Assembly (NCBI RefSeq): GCF_900573885.1
Contig: NZ_UPSE01000198.1
Span: forward strand, 62,001-126,000
Direction of reading: 5' to 3'
Source: Pseudomonas viridiflava
GTDB lineage: Bacteria > Pseudomonadota > Gammaproteobacteria > Pseudomonadales > Pseudomonadaceae
Length of the DNA stretch: 64,000 nucleotides
A program made the position numbers and the translations under genes. Position 1 is the stretch's first letter; each line of letters opens with the position of its first letter. The notes below the pieces were generated by a model. That model saw only the letters and a list, made by a program, of their open reading frames with translations, was not told where the DNA came from and made no database searches. This document shows, one piece after another, positions 17,772-27,319 of this stretch.

Positions 17772-18226
17772 CTCGCGATCCGGGTCAGGCGTTCGGTCAC
17801 CAGCGGCTCACCGGTCACCGACTCGAAACGGTTTTCGAACACCAGGAAGATCAGCGGTCCGTCGCTGCCCTGTTTTTCATACATATCCGCCAGGGTCTGG
17901 CGGAACAGCAGCACCTCGCCGGCAAGAATTTTGCCGTGCACCTGATACTCGCTGCCGCCAGCCAGAATGCGTTTGAGCGGCAGCTCCGGCACCAGGGCGT
18001 CATCCGGTTTGTGACCGTCTTCGAGCAATGCGTCCAGCGGCACCACGGGCATCAGCAGGCTGAACAGAAACAGCAGCGGGGCTTCGTCGCCATTGATGAA
18101 GCGGGCCTGGCGCTGGCCAGTGGCGACCGCGTATTTGCGCAGGTCGTTGCGGGTAACTTCAACGCGCACCGGGGGCAATGTGGCGCCGATATGGCTGAGC
18201 ATTTCAGCGGTCAGCAGGCCCATCAA
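17768..18226 (-). CDS. FAS1-like dehydratase, N-terminal MaoC hotdog subunit
   Basis: A 152-residue protein matching the N-terminal MaoC dehydratase domain: RVEVTRNDLRKYAVATG near 22-38, a PLLFLFSLLMP segment, and GGSEYQVHGKILAGEVL near 92. This domain usually lacks the catalytic His/Asp pair and pairs with a catalytic hotdog, here the next gene. It overlaps the CoA-transferase gene upstream and the hotdog gene downstream by four bases each, so all three are translationally coupled. Confidence 0.8.
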   Translation of the reverse strand: MMGLLTAEMLSHIGATLPPVRVEVTRNDLRKYAVATGQRQARFINGDEAPLLFLFSLLMPVVPLDALLEDGHKPDDALVPELPLKRILAGGSEYQVHGKILAGEVLLFRQTLADMYEKQGSDGPLIFLVFENRFESVTGEPLVTERLTRIAR

Positions 18227-19461
18227 ATCACCCCCAGCCGCACCAGTTCGTCGTACTCGCTTTGTTCAAAGCCCAGCCACTGGCGATACACCTGTTCGTT
18301 GTGCTGGCCTACACCTGGGGCGCTGGCGCCTTGCTCCAGGGTGCCGCCGGAGAGTTTCACCGGGTTGCCGAATACATCGAATCTGGCGCCCTGGTATTCC
18401 ACCGACACCACCATGTCGCGCTCACGCAGGTGCGGGTCGGCGACCACTTCGTCCATGGTCTTGATCGGCGACAGCGGAAAGCGGTCGCCGGTCATGGCTT
18501 CCAGTTCGGCCTTGCTATACGCCGCGCACCAGCGCTCCACTGCCGGTTTCACCTTGCTCAGGTAGGTGCTCTGTTCGAAGCGCTTGGCCATGGTGTCGAC
18601 GTCGGGGTCGGTGGCCATGTGCGGTTCACCAAAGGCGATACAGGCTTCGCGCCAGAACTTGTCGGTGTACGCACCGAAAAACACGAAGCCGTCTTTGCAG
18701 GCGTAGCGGCCGTAGGGCTTTACGAACGGGTGACCGTTGCCTTCAGGCTTCACCACGCTGCCGGTCTCGGTGTAGGTGACCAGGGCGTTTTCGGTGAGCG
18801 AAACAATCGAGTCCTGCTGCGACACATCCACCAATTGCCCCAGGCCGCTGCTCTCGGCTTCGCGCAGTGCTGCCAGGGTGCCGATGGCGGCATACAGCGC
18901 GGCAGACAAATCGCCCAGCACGGTACCGACGCGCATCGGTTCTTCCACCGTGCCGTTCATCGACCACAAGCCGCCGCTGGCCTGGGCGCTGCTGTCGAAG
19001 GCGGGGCGCGACGCGTTGGGGCCGTGCTGACCAAAGCCGCTGATGGCAGTGAATACCAGTGCCGGATTCACCTCTTTCAACACGCTGTAGCCCAGCCCGA
19101 GTTTGTCCATGACACCGGGGCGGTAGTTTTCCAGAACGATGTCGGCCTTGCGCACCATGGCCAGAAAAGTGGCTTTGCCTTCGGGCTTTTTCAGGTCGAG
19201 ACTCACCGCCATTTTGTTGCGGTTGAACTGGGCGAAAAAGCCACTGCGCGGCGCGCCTTCCTGGCGGCTCATGGGTGGGAATTCACGGGTGAGGTCGGGG
19301 TCGTTGGGGTTTTCGATTTTGATCACCGTGGCGCCCATGTCGGCGAGCAACATCGCGCAGTACGGCCCGGCCACCACCCGGGTGAGATCAAGAATGGTGA
19401 CGCCCTTGAGCGGCCCGGTGCTTTTACCAAGGGTCGCGAGTGTTTCTGCGAGGAGATTCAT
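18223..19461 (-). CDS. CaiB/BaiF family (class III) CoA-transferase
   Basis: A 412-residue class III CoA-transferase. The N-terminal LKGVTILDLTRVVAGPYC and GATVIKIENP blocks are diagnostic, and the catalytic Asp is D156 in PAFDSSAQASGG. Class III enzymes move CoA between carboxylic acids; the human relative SUGCT uses glutarate and 3-hydroxy-3-methylglutarate with succinyl-CoA. In an operon with HMG-CoA reductase and lyase, activation of free HMG or 3-methylglutaconate is the likely role; this is inference. It lies 61 bases after the lyase gene. Confidence 0.9.
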   Translation of the reverse strand: MNLLAETLATLGKSTGPLKGVTILDLTRVVAGPYCAMLLADMGATVIKIENPNDPDLTREFPPMSRQEGAPRSGFFAQFNRNKMAVSLDLKKPEGKATFLAMVRKADIVLENYRPGVMDKLGLGYSVLKEVNPALVFTAISGFGQHGPNASRPAFDSSAQASGGLWSMNGTVEEPMRVGTVLGDLSAALYAAIGTLAALREAESSGLGQLVDVSQQDSIVSLTENALVTYTETGSVVKPEGNGHPFVKPYGRYACKDGFVFFGAYTDKFWREACIAFGEPHMATDPDVDTMAKRFEQSTYLSKVKPAVERWCAAYSKAELEAMTGDRFPLSPIKTMDEVVADPHLRERDMVVSVEYQGARFDVFGNPVKLSGGTLEQGASAPGVGQHNEQVYRQWLGFEQSEYDELVRLGVI

Positions 19462-19522
19462 GGCTACTCCGTTTATTGTTGTAAGCGCAGCTTGCTAAGG
19501 CGCAACGCGTGAAAGTGGCGCG

Positions 19523-20437
19523 CTAGAGCGCTGCCTGGGCCAATGCGGCTTTGGCGATAATAGCCTTGGCCACCCGCGAGCCGGTGGGACGCTGTAACGC
19601 TTCGTCGATAAAAACGCCGGCCTCGATCAGCAACGGCAGGTCGATGCCGGTGTGCACACCCAGGCCCTGAAACAGGTACACCAATTCCTCGGTGGCCACG
19701 TTGCCGGTGGCGCCTGGGGAATAGGGGCAGCCGCCAAGCCCGGACACCGAGCTGTCGAACACCCGCACACCCGCCTCCAGCGCGGCGTGCACATTGGCCA
19801 CCGCCATGCCGTAGGTGTCATGGAAATGCCCGGCCAATGCGGCGAGCGGCACTTCACTGGCACAGGCCTGTAGCAGGGCGCGGGTCTTGCCCGGCGTGCC
19901 GGTGCCGATGGTGTCGCCCAGGCTGATTTCGTAGCAGCCCAGCTCATGCAAGGCGCGGGTCACCCGCACCACGTCGCTCACCGCTACCTCGCCGGTGAAC
20001 GGGCAGCCCAGCACGCAAGACACATAACCGCGTACCTTCACGCCGGCACTTTTGGCCGCGAGCATTACGGGCTCGAAGCGTTCAAGGCTTTGTGCAATCG
20101 AGCAGTTGATATTGCGCTGGGAGAACGCCTCGGAAGCCGCCGCAAACACCGCCACCTCTTCGCAACCCACCGCCAGTGCCTGCTCCAGGCCTTGCAGATT
20201 GGGCACCAAGGCGGTGTAGGTGACGCCGGGGTGACGCCCGAGCAGGCGTACCACTTCGCTGGAGCCAGCCATTTGCGGCACCCAGCGTGGCGACACAAAC
20301 GCGCCGGCCTCAAGGGTGCGCAACCCGGCTTTTACCAAGCGTTGCACCAGCTCCACACGGGTTTCCACGGGCAAGGTACGCGCCTCGTTTTGCAACCCGT
20401 CGCGGGCACCCACTTCAACCAAACGGACGGCATCCAC
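19523..20437 (-). CDS. mvaB: Hydroxymethylglutaryl-CoA lyase
   Basis: A 304-residue TIM-barrel lyase that splits HMG-CoA into acetyl-CoA and acetoacetate. VRLVEVGARDGLQNE at 4-18 carries the catalytic Arg and Asp, GHFHDTYGMA the metal-binding His pair, and GLGGCPYSPGATGNVATE the flexible-loop catalytic Cys. The open frame extends more than 120 codons upstream inside the reductase gene, but the GTG at 20437, two bases after the reductase stop, gives the usual length (P. mevalonii MvaB is about 300) and the correct N-terminus. The gene order mvaA-mvaB matches the P. mevalonii mevalonate operon. Confidence 0.93.
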   Translation of the reverse strand: MDAVRLVEVGARDGLQNEARTLPVETRVELVQRLVKAGLRTLEAGAFVSPRWVPQMAGSSEVVRLLGRHPGVTYTALVPNLQGLEQALAVGCEEVAVFAAASEAFSQRNINCSIAQSLERFEPVMLAAKSAGVKVRGYVSCVLGCPFTGEVAVSDVVRVTRALHELGCYEISLGDTIGTGTPGKTRALLQACASEVPLAALAGHFHDTYGMAVANVHAALEAGVRVFDSSVSGLGGCPYSPGATGNVATEELVYLFQGLGVHTGIDLPLLIEAGVFIDEALQRPTGSRVAKAIIAKAALAQAAL

Positions 20438-20439
20438 GC

Positions 20440-21726
20440 TTATTGCCCGCGCTTTTCGCGCAATAGCACTTCGGCGCGGTCGGCGCGAACGTCCTTGCTT
20501 TCGACCATGCGTTTGACCAGCCAATCCACTTCCTCGCCACGGGCGCCGGCGGACAGCGCCACGTTGCGCGCATGCAACGCCATATGGCCGCGCTGAATGC
20601 CTTCGGTGGCCAGGGCGCGCAGCGCGCCGAGGTTTTGCGCCAGGCCGACGGCGACGGCGATTTCCGCCAGTTCCTGCGCTGTCTTCACGCCGAGAATGCG
20701 CAGCGACAATTGCGCCAGTGGGTGCGTTTTGGTGGCGCCGCCGACCAGGCCCAACGGCATCGGCATTTCGATGGTGCCGACCAGATGGCCTTCGCTGTCT
20801 TTTTCCCACGTGGTGAGCGAGCCGTAATGGCCGTTGCGGCAGGCGTAGGCATGGGCGCCTGCCTCAACCGCGCGCCAGTCATTGCCGGTGGCCACCACCA
20901 GCGGATCGATGCCATTCATGATGCCTTTGTTGTGCGTAGCGGCGCGGTAGGGGTCGATGGCGGCGAAGGTGTAAGCGTCAATCACGCCTTCGATCACCTC
21001 GGTGCCTTTGTACTGCGCAGTATCGAGGTCGGCCGGGGCGATGCGCAGCTGCGCGCGGGCCAGGCGCAGGTCGGCGAGGTTAGACAGAATGCGCAGGCGC
21101 ACCTTGCCGCCGGTGAGCCGTTCCATCAGCGGCGCCACGGTTTCGGCCATGGTGTTCACCGTGTTGGCGCCCATGGCGTCACGCACATCGACGATAAGAT
21201 GCGCCACCAACATCGGGCCGCGCGGGCTGTCGGCGAAAGTGTGCACTTCCACATCGCGGCAGCCGCCGCCGAGCTTGTTCAGCAGCAGGTCTTTGCTGTT
21301 GGCCAGGGCAATGATTTCTTCCTTGGCACGCAGCAGGCTCATGCGCGCGTTGTAAGGGTCGCTCACTCCCACGATTTGCACTTGGGCACGCATCAGCGGC
21401 GCGCTGCTGGAGGTCTGGAAGCCGCCGGCGGGGCGGGTCAGTTTGGCCATAAAGGAGGCGGCGGCAACAATCGAAGGTTCTTCCACCACCAGCGGAATCA
21501 ACACGTCGCGACCATTGATGCGGAAGTTGCTGGCGATGGCGTAGGGCAGCTCGAATTTACCGATGACGTTTTCGATCATGCCGTCTGCGATTTCCAACGG
21601 CAGTGCACCGGCATCGCGCAGCAAGGCAACGTCTTCAGCACCCAGGCCCAGCAGTTGTTGAAGGTGTTCCAGACGCTGGGCGGGGGCCAGGCTGCGGAAA
21701 TTGGGCAAGCGGGAATCGATGGGCAT
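20440..21726 (-). CDS. mvaA: Class II (degradative) HMG-CoA reductase
   Basis: A 428-residue enzyme, the length of P. mevalonii HMG-CoA reductase. Catalytic residues fall at the same numbers as in that enzyme: E83 (VVEEPS), K267 (HNKGIMNG), D283 (ATGND) and H381 ([10 protein letters not shown]). Related motifs ENVIG and GANTVNTM are also present. Class II enzymes of this kind work in the oxidative direction, turning mevalonate, CoA and NAD+ into HMG-CoA, which the following lyase cleaves. It is the first gene of the minus-strand cluster and divergent from the MocR regulator. Confidence 0.96.
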   Translation of the reverse strand: MPIDSRLPNFRSLAPAQRLEHLQQLLGLGAEDVALLRDAGALPLEIADGMIENVIGKFELPYAIASNFRINGRDVLIPLVVEEPSIVAAASFMAKLTRPAGGFQTSSSAPLMRAQVQIVGVSDPYNARMSLLRAKEEIIALANSKDLLLNKLGGGCRDVEVHTFADSPRGPMLVAHLIVDVRDAMGANTVNTMAETVAPLMERLTGGKVRLRILSNLADLRLARAQLRIAPADLDTAQYKGTEVIEGVIDAYTFAAIDPYRAATHNKGIMNGIDPLVVATGNDWRAVEAGAHAYACRNGHYGSLTTWEKDSEGHLVGTIEMPMPLGLVGGATKTHPLAQLSLRILGVKTAQELAEIAVAVGLAQNLGALRALATEGIQRGHMALHARNVALSAGARGEEVDWLVKRMVESKDVRADRAEVLLREKRGQ

Positions 21727-21779
21727 AGGGGCGCTCCTTTAAGAGTCATTTGTTATTGGCTGACGACAAATTGCCCCAT

Positions 21780-21803
21780 CTGTACCCGTGAAAGAAGGTA
21801 CAG
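21780..21803. promoter_or_regulatory. Inverted repeat between mvaA and the MocR regulator, putative operator
   Basis: CTGTACC at 21780-21786 and GGTACAG at 21797-21803 are a perfect inverted repeat separated by 10 bases. They sit in the 135-base divergent promoter region between mvaA and the MocR-type gene. A further partial copy (CGTACCC) lies near 21827-21833. The repeat is well placed to be the binding site of the MocR-type regulator. Confidence 0.6.
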
Positions 21804-21861
21804 TTTTGCCGGACACTTAGTTGCCTCGTACCCATTTCGTAGCCTTGCTCCAGAGATTTTT

Positions 21862-23244
21862 ATGGCCCGCCAGACACTCGCGCAGCAGGTTGCTGCCGCC
21901 ATCGCCCAGCAAATTACCGACGGCGCCCTGAAGGCAGGCGACAAGTTGCCTTCGTTGCGCGAGTACATACGGCTGCACGGCCATTCGAAAAATACAGTGA
22001 TTACCGCTTATGAGAGCCTGGCCGCCGACGGCCTGGTGGAAGCCCGGCATGGCCAGGGTTTCTATGTGATCAAGCAGATCGCCACGCCAGCTGAAGACGA
22101 AGAGAGCCAACCCTACAATCGCGCCCTCGACACCATCTGGATGATGCGTCAGCAGTTTGTGCGCGACCCCGGCCACTCGCACCTGGGCGAAGGTTTTCCA
22201 CCGGTGGATTGGCTGATGGACATGCGCCTGGACAAATTCCATCGCCAGGTGGTGCGCGCCGGCGTCACCACGCTGTTTCGCTACGGCACGCGCTTTGGCA
22301 ATTCAGGCTTGCGCACCCGGCTGGTTCAGAAACTGGCGGACTACAGCATTGCGCTGCAAACGCGGCAGCTGGTCACCACCCTGGGCGCCAACCACGGCAT
22401 GGACCTGATCATTCGCCGCTACGTGCCGCCGGGCGATCCCGTACTGGTCGAAGACCCGGGTTATTACCCGCTGTTCGGCAAGCTGCAACTTCAAGGCGCG
22501 CGCATGCTCGGCGTGCCCCGGCAGCCCGATGGTCCGGACCTGGAGGTGCTGGAGCAACTGATCAAAACCCACAAACCCAAGCTGTTCTTTTTGCAATCCA
22601 TCGGCCACAACCCGACCGGCTCCGACATTTCGCCGGCCAAGGCTCACCACCTGTTACGCATCGCCGAAACCTACGATTTGCTGTTGGTCGAGAACGACGC
22701 CATGGCCGACTTCAAACCCAGCTCGTCGATCAAGCTCAGCGCCCTGGATCAGTTACAGCGCACGCTGTATATCGGCAGCTTTTCCAAGTCGATTTCCGCC
22801 GCGCTGCGCGTCGGCTTTATCGCCGGCAGCAAGCAACGCATCGAAGAGCTGGCAGACATCAAAATGGTGCTGCACAACAGCGGGGCGGAATACAGCGAAA
22901 GGACGGTTGAAGTGATTCTGGGGGAGGGCCACTTTCTGCGGCATTTGTCGCGGCTGCAGGAGCGCCTGCGCCAGGCGACTGCCAGCGGCTTGCAACTGCT
23001 TGATGAGCTGGGCGCCGAGGTGTTCTGCCGGCCCGAGCAAAGTCTCTATCTGTGGGCGCGTTTCCCCGGCATGGATGACGCCAACGTGCTGACCCGCCAG
23101 TGTCTGGAACGAGGCGTGATGCTGGCGCCGGGCGCGATCTTTTCCACGCACCCAAAAGACACGGCCGCCTGGACCCGACTCAACGTTGCATACTTGCAAG
23201 ATCCCTTGTTCAGCCAAAGCATTCGGCACATTACCGGGCGGTAA
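21862..23244 (+). CDS. MocR-type PLP-dependent regulator (GntR HTH fused to aminotransferase fold)
   Basis: A 460-residue transcription factor. The N-terminal GntR winged helix covers about 3-70 (LKAGDKLPSLREYIRLHG, HSKNTVITAYESLAADGLVE). The rest is a fold-type I aminotransferase domain with EDPGYYPLFGKLQLQGA, IGHNPTGSDIS and the PLP lysine in IGSFSKSISAALRVGF. The frame runs open far upstream on the strand opposite mvaA; the ATG at 21862 fits the family N-terminus. It faces the HMG-CoA cluster and is the natural candidate regulator. What amino compound it would sense in a mevalonate pathway is unclear. Confidence 0.9.
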   Translation: MARQTLAQQVAAAIAQQITDGALKAGDKLPSLREYIRLHGHSKNTVITAYESLAADGLVEARHGQGFYVIKQIATPAEDEESQPYNRALDTIWMMRQQFVRDPGHSHLGEGFPPVDWLMDMRLDKFHRQVVRAGVTTLFRYGTRFGNSGLRTRLVQKLADYSIALQTRQLVTTLGANHGMDLIIRRYVPPGDPVLVEDPGYYPLFGKLQLQGARMLGVPRQPDGPDLEVLEQLIKTHKPKLFFLQSIGHNPTGSDISPAKAHHLLRIAETYDLLLVENDAMADFKPSSSIKLSALDQLQRTLYIGSFSKSISAALRVGFIAGSKQRIEELADIKMVLHNSGAEYSERTVEVILGEGHFLRHLSRLQERLRQATASGLQLLDELGAEVFCRPEQSLYLWARFPGMDDANVLTRQCLERGVMLAPGAIFSTHPKDTAAWTRLNVAYLQDPLFSQSIRHITGR

Positions 23245-23387
23245 CGGCTGATTGCTGCAGCGCACCTTGTCATAGCGACTGATAGATGGGCGTAATCGGC
23301 TGAGTGGCACCTAGCTATCGTCCGTCAGTATTGAGACGATGCGCGCCTGGATGGAATTTGTTTCGAATACCCGGAGTATTGCTACAC

Positions 23388-23657
23388 ATGCAGTTGACTG
23401 AAAACGAAATGCGTCGAGCCCTCGGATTGGAGCCGGACGATAAACCAGTCAAGGATGAGATAAAAAAAGAGAAGCGGGTGTTCCCGCACACGCTGGTCAC
23501 CTACAGCGTACGTAAAGCGGACGGCGGTCCCACGTTCAAGTTCGAGCACAAGTCCCGATCCATCAGCATTGATATCGCCAAGCTCGATGCCGAAAAGGAA
23601 ATCAAGCAGCAGGGGCTCGTGGTATGGGCGCTGCTGGATGTGCAGCAGATTTCCTGA
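23388..23657 (+). CDS. Small conserved hypothetical protein
   Basis: An 89-residue soluble protein rich in Lys, Glu and Asp (MRRALGLEPDDKPVKDEIKKEK), with no signal peptide or membrane segment. I do not recognise it. The ATG at 23388 has CCGGAG 12 bases upstream; the open frame extends 28 codons further without coding features. It is followed by a strong terminator, which supports a real transcript. Confidence 0.6.
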   Translation: MQLTENEMRRALGLEPDDKPVKDEIKKEKRVFPHTLVTYSVRKADGGPTFKFEHKSRSISIDIAKLDAEKEIKQQGLVVWALLDVQQIS

Positions 23658-23715
23658 CGCGCTCAGCCGACCATCGTCGGCAGGCGAGCCAGCCGTTTTC
23701 AAGCTGCAAGTGCCT

Positions 23716-23747
23716 GCAAAAAGCCCGGTGCGAACCGGGCTTTTTGC
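23716..23747 (+). terminator. Bidirectional rho-independent terminator
   Basis: GCAAAAAGCCCGGT and ACCGGGCTTTTTGC form a perfect stem around a short loop, with T-runs on both strands. It serves the small plus-strand gene and the convergent chemoreceptor gene, whose stop is 20 bases away. Confidence 0.93.
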
Positions 23748-23766
23748 GTGCGGCGGATAAACGCGG

Positions 23767-25386
23767 CTATACCGAGAAGCGACCCACCAATGCATTCAGA
23801 CTGAGGGCCAGATTGGACAGTTCCTGGCTGGCAGCGCTGGTCTGGTTGGCGCCGGCAGAGGTTTGCACGCTCAGGTCGCGGATGTTCACCAGGTTGCGAT
23901 CAACCTCGCGGGCCACTTGAGCCTGTTCCTCGGACGCGCTGGCAATGACCAGGTTTCGTTCGCTGATCTGGCTGATGGCGTCGGTGATGCTCTGCAGGGC
24001 GCCGCCGGCATCCTGGGCGATCTCCAGCGTCTGACGGGCGCGCTGGGTGCTGGTTTCCATCGCATTCATGGCACCGGCAGAGCCTTGCTGGATGGTGCCG
24101 ATCATCTGCTCGATTTCCTGCGTCGAGGTTTGCGTGCGGTGCGCCAGTGCACGCACTTCGTCGGCCACCACGGCAAACCCACGCCCGGCTTCACCGGCCC
24201 GTGCCGCTTCGATGGCCGCGTTCAGCGCCAACAGGTTGGTTTGCTCGGCAATGGCGCGAATCACGTCGAGCACCTTGCTGATGCTGGTCACGCCGTCGCC
24301 GAGGTTTTTCACTTGTTCGGCGGTGCGGGTGACGTCGTCGGAAAGCAGGCGAATGGAGTCGACGGTTTTAGTGACCTGTTGTTGACCATGCCGGGCGGTC
24401 TGGGTCGATTCTTTGGAGGCTTCAAAGGTGGCCACGGCGTTGCGCGCTACCTCGTCCACTGCTGCGGTCATTTCGTTTACCGCCGTGGCGGCCTGGTCGA
24501 TTTCGTTGCTTTGCTGGTGCAGCCCGCGGGTTGAATCCTCGGTCACGACATTCAGCTCTTCGGCCGCCGAGGCGAGCTGGTTGGAGGAGTCGGCAATGGC
24601 GGAAATGGTCTGTTTGAGGTTTTGTTGCATGACCTTCAGCGCGGCAAGCAACTGGGCAGGTTCGTCGGCGCCGGTCACCACGAACGTTTCGGTAAGGTCG
24701 CCTTTGGCAATTACCTGCGCCACCGAAACGGCTTCGGTCAACGGTCGGGTAATGCTGCGGGTAAACAACAGCGCCATCAGTCCGGTGAGCACAGCGGCCA
24801 CGATGATAAATGCCGTCACGCCCCCTATCGCCGCGGCATAACCCTCATCTGCCTTGCGGTCGGAATCCGCTGCACCGTCCTGGTTAATCTTCATAAGTGC
24901 AGCCATCTGCACGGCCAGTTCATCAGACGCTTTCTTGTAGCTGCTGCCCAACAGCGCGCGCATCGCGTCGGGCTGGTTGGCGTTGGAAAGCTGCACCAGT
25001 TCCCGGTTGGCCGCTTTGTAATCGCCGACTACGCGCTGGAAGGTCTGGTATTGGGCGCGCTCCTGATCGTCGTCAATGAGTTTTTCATAGCGCGCCAACG
25101 CCGCCTCAAGCTGGCCGTTCAGCTCGTCGATACGCGCCACGGTTGCCACCAGTTTGTCTGGCTCGCGGTCTACAAGAAGGCGATACGCGGTGATGCGCAG
25201 GCGCAACATGCTTTCGTTGACGGTACCGAGTGCCGAAAGGCTTGGAATACCTTTATCGGAAAGATCCTCGCCTTGCTCCCGTACCGATTTCAGCTGATAC
25301 ATCGCGAACAAACCCAACAGAATCACCAGCGCCCCGATAAGGGAAAAGCTGATGATGGCTCGAGGGGCAATTTTTAGCTGACGCAT
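23767..25386 (-). CDS. Methyl-accepting chemotaxis protein with four-helix-bundle sensor
   Basis: A 539-residue chemoreceptor. TM1 lies at about 11-30, a periplasmic four-helix-bundle domain at 31-185 (4HB_MCP type), and TM2 at about 187-210. A HAMP domain follows, then the cytoplasmic coiled coil with the hairpin tip [20 protein letters not shown] near 375-394 and [12 protein letters not shown]. It should signal to CheA through CheW. The ligand is unknown and no chemotaxis genes are adjacent. It stands alone with a terminator after it. Confidence 0.95.
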   Translation of the reverse strand: MRQLKIAPRAIISFSLIGALVILLGLFAMYQLKSVREQGEDLSDKGIPSLSALGTVNESMLRLRITAYRLLVDREPDKLVATVARIDELNGQLEAALARYEKLIDDDQERAQYQTFQRVVGDYKAANRELVQLSNANQPDAMRALLGSSYKKASDELAVQMAALMKINQDGAADSDRKADEGYAAAIGGVTAFIIVAAVLTGLMALLFTRSITRPLTEAVSVAQVIAKGDLTETFVVTGADEPAQLLAALKVMQQNLKQTISAIADSSNQLASAAEELNVVTEDSTRGLHQQSNEIDQAATAVNEMTAAVDEVARNAVATFEASKESTQTARHGQQQVTKTVDSIRLLSDDVTRTAEQVKNLGDGVTSISKVLDVIRAIAEQTNLLALNAAIEAARAGEAGRGFAVVADEVRALAHRTQTSTQEIEQMIGTIQQGSAGAMNAMETSTQRARQTLEIAQDAGGALQSITDAISQISERNLVIASASEEQAQVAREVDRNLVNIRDLSVQTSAGANQTSAASQELSNLALSLNALVGRFSV

Positions 25387-25612
25387 GGAGAGGGCTCCCG
25401 ATTATTTTTAGCGTACGCAATTTATCGTCCGGATCTGCCCAAGCATTAGCGCTATTTTTGACGGCGGGATCATGGCGTCGGCCTTTAAGTAATTAGTCGA
25501 CCGCACGGCGTTGCGCAATAACGCCATTGCTCCTGTTGTTTACCGTGCGGCTGAATTAATTGGCCGATAGCCGATCTACGTTTGCGAGCCCCCATCGACA
25601 GGAAGCGCCGCG

Positions 25613-26224
25613 TTGAAAGCACCCGAGATCAGCACCTTTATCGCCCGCTGGGCCTCGCTGGGTCTGGAGTCCGTTGCCGCCTGGCAGATAACGCACGCGT
25701 GCGAAGCGCAGGTGCAGGCGCTGCTTGCGCGCCTTCCGGACGGCTACCGGCGCTACGGCAACTGTGCCATTCACGAAACCGCCACCGTTGAAGAAGGCGC
25801 CGTGCTGAAGGACGCCATCATTGTTGGCAAAGGCGCCTTTGTGGCAGCGGGCGCCTACCTGCGTGGTGGCGTTTACCTGGGCAGCCACTGCATCGTCGGG
25901 CCCAGTTGCGAAGTGAAAAGCAGCTTTATGCTGGCGGGCAGCAAGCTGGCGCATTTCAATTTTGTTGGCGATTCGTTAATTGGCGAACGCGTGAACATCG
26001 AGGCCGGTGCGATCATTGCCAACTACCGTAATGAGCTGGACGGAGCGGATATCCGCATTCGATACGGCGCTGAGGTAATCGACACCGGCGTCAACAAGTT
26101 CGGCGCGCTGGTAGGCGATGGCAGCAAGATTGGCGCAAATGCGGTTGTCGCTCCGGGCGCCTTGCTGCTGCCCGATAGCCGTGTGCCACGGCTGGGGCTG
26201 GTTGACCAGTTCGCCTACGATTAG
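25613..26224 (+). CDS. Left-handed beta-helix (hexapeptide repeat) acyltransferase-like protein
   Basis: A 203-residue protein with imperfect hexapeptide repeats from about residue 50 to 190 (for example ETATVEEGAVLKDAIIVGKG and IGANAVVAPGALL), the fold of LpxA/GlmU-type acyltransferases. The N-terminal 50 residues are helical. ANYRNELDGADIRI resembles the loop seen in GlmU C-domains. The start is TTG with AGGAAG at 25600-25605. Acceptor and donor are unknown. Confidence 0.75.
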   Translation: MKAPEISTFIARWASLGLESVAAWQITHACEAQVQALLARLPDGYRRYGNCAIHETATVEEGAVLKDAIIVGKGAFVAAGAYLRGGVYLGSHCIVGPSCEVKSSFMLAGSKLAHFNFVGDSLIGERVNIEAGAIIANYRNELDGADIRIRYGAEVIDTGVNKFGALVGDGSKIGANAVVAPGALLLPDSRVPRLGLVDQFAYD

Positions 26225-26286
26225 CGACCCGGCACCCTCATTTCCACGCGAACCTGTTCCTCCTATTTCCCATGCAAGGATTGCCC

Positions 26287-27090
26287 ATGAGCTTCTTCGA
26301 CAAACTGCGCAACGCACTTCGCCCGGCTACAGCGCCAGCCACCGAGCCGGCAAGCTGCCTGGCGGAACCCTCTCTGGTCGACACCTCTGACGAAGCGCGC
26401 CGGGCAACCCACGCCGTGCTGGACCGCCATTGGCAAAGCGTGGGCGCGGTAGAAAAGGATGTGCTGGGTTATTTGCTCAGTCCTTCTCTCACGGGCGGCC
26501 CGGCGTGGCCGTCGACACGCCAGGCGTATCGGGTGGTGCGCCGGGGCGAGCGCATCATTCTCGCCACTGATGGAATGAGCGACCCGTTCGATGATGCTGA
26601 GGGCTTGGGCAACGGCTTTGAAATGGAGCTGTTTGTGGAAACGGCGGATATTGCCGAAGCCCATCGCGGCACACCTGGCGATGTCTCGATGCTGAGTGAT
26701 TCCTGGGCCTTCGAGCTGCTGGAGCATGTGGCACAGATCGTTGCCGATGCCGGAGGCATTACCGCGCAGCTGGAACAGTACGGTGCGCTGTCGATGGAAC
26801 TGCCGGGTGTCAGCCAGTCACGTGCCATTGGCGTCGCGCTGCCGGCCTATTTCGTTACTGAAGACGACGCGCTGGGTGTGCTGCTCGGCGGCCCGAAACC
26901 GGACTTCAACGACATGCTCGCTGACATGCCGCTGTCGCCGGTAAAGCTGGTGCCCATCGTCGTGTTGACGGCAGCAGAGCTGGAGTTTGTGCGGGCCGGC
27001 GGCGGGAAGGCGCGGGAAGAGCTGGTGGCGCGCCTGGGCGCGACCGACGTCGGGCATGTAAGCGATCTGCAGCGAAGCAGCGTGGTTTGA
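26287..27090 (+). CDS. Suppressor-of-fused (SUFU)-like domain protein
   Basis: A 267-residue cytoplasmic protein. The middle and C-terminal parts (GFEMELFVETAD; SWAFELLEHVAQIVADAG; LGVLLGGPKPDF; LVPIVVLTAAELEFVRAGG) resemble bacterial SUFU-domain proteins, which are often linked to immunity or toxin neutralisation. An in-frame ATG lies five codons upstream, but the ATG at 26287 sits behind AAGGAT. No toxin gene is adjacent. The family call rests on pattern recognition. Confidence 0.6.
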   Translation: MSFFDKLRNALRPATAPATEPASCLAEPSLVDTSDEARRATHAVLDRHWQSVGAVEKDVLGYLLSPSLTGGPAWPSTRQAYRVVRRGERIILATDGMSDPFDDAEGLGNGFEMELFVETADIAEAHRGTPGDVSMLSDSWAFELLEHVAQIVADAGGITAQLEQYGALSMELPGVSQSRAIGVALPAYFVTEDDALGVLLGGPKPDFNDMLADMPLSPVKLVPIVVLTAAELEFVRAGGGKAREELVARLGATDVGHVSDLQRSSVV

Positions 27091-27319
27091 ACGGTGCGCC
27101 AGCGCCCGGTTTCGTCGGGCTCTGGCCCGTTGACCATCAATCAGTTGGATACACGGTTTCATAAAGCGTGCTGGCGACTGATTCGCTGTTAATTGAATAG
27201 CCTTGAGTTCCTACGTATTCGTAGTCTGTTTCCTACAAGCGGATCGGACCCCTTACCTGAAACTAAGCACATCAGCACGAGCAACGGCTTGGTGCGTGTT
27301 CAGTCATCAGGAGAACGCT

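Noticed and set aside
18262..19512. Plus-strand frame of 416 codons opposite the CoA-transferase gene
   Set aside because: Antisense shadow of a strongly supported gene; His-rich composition.
20438..20809. Upstream extension of the HMG-CoA lyase frame
   Set aside because: It lies within mvaA in another frame, is Arg/Gly/Pro-rich, and the family N-terminus begins at the GTG at 20437.
20572..21861. 430-codon upstream extension of the MocR frame
   Set aside because: It lies antisense to mvaA and lacks domain features; the GntR HTH begins at the ATG at 21862.
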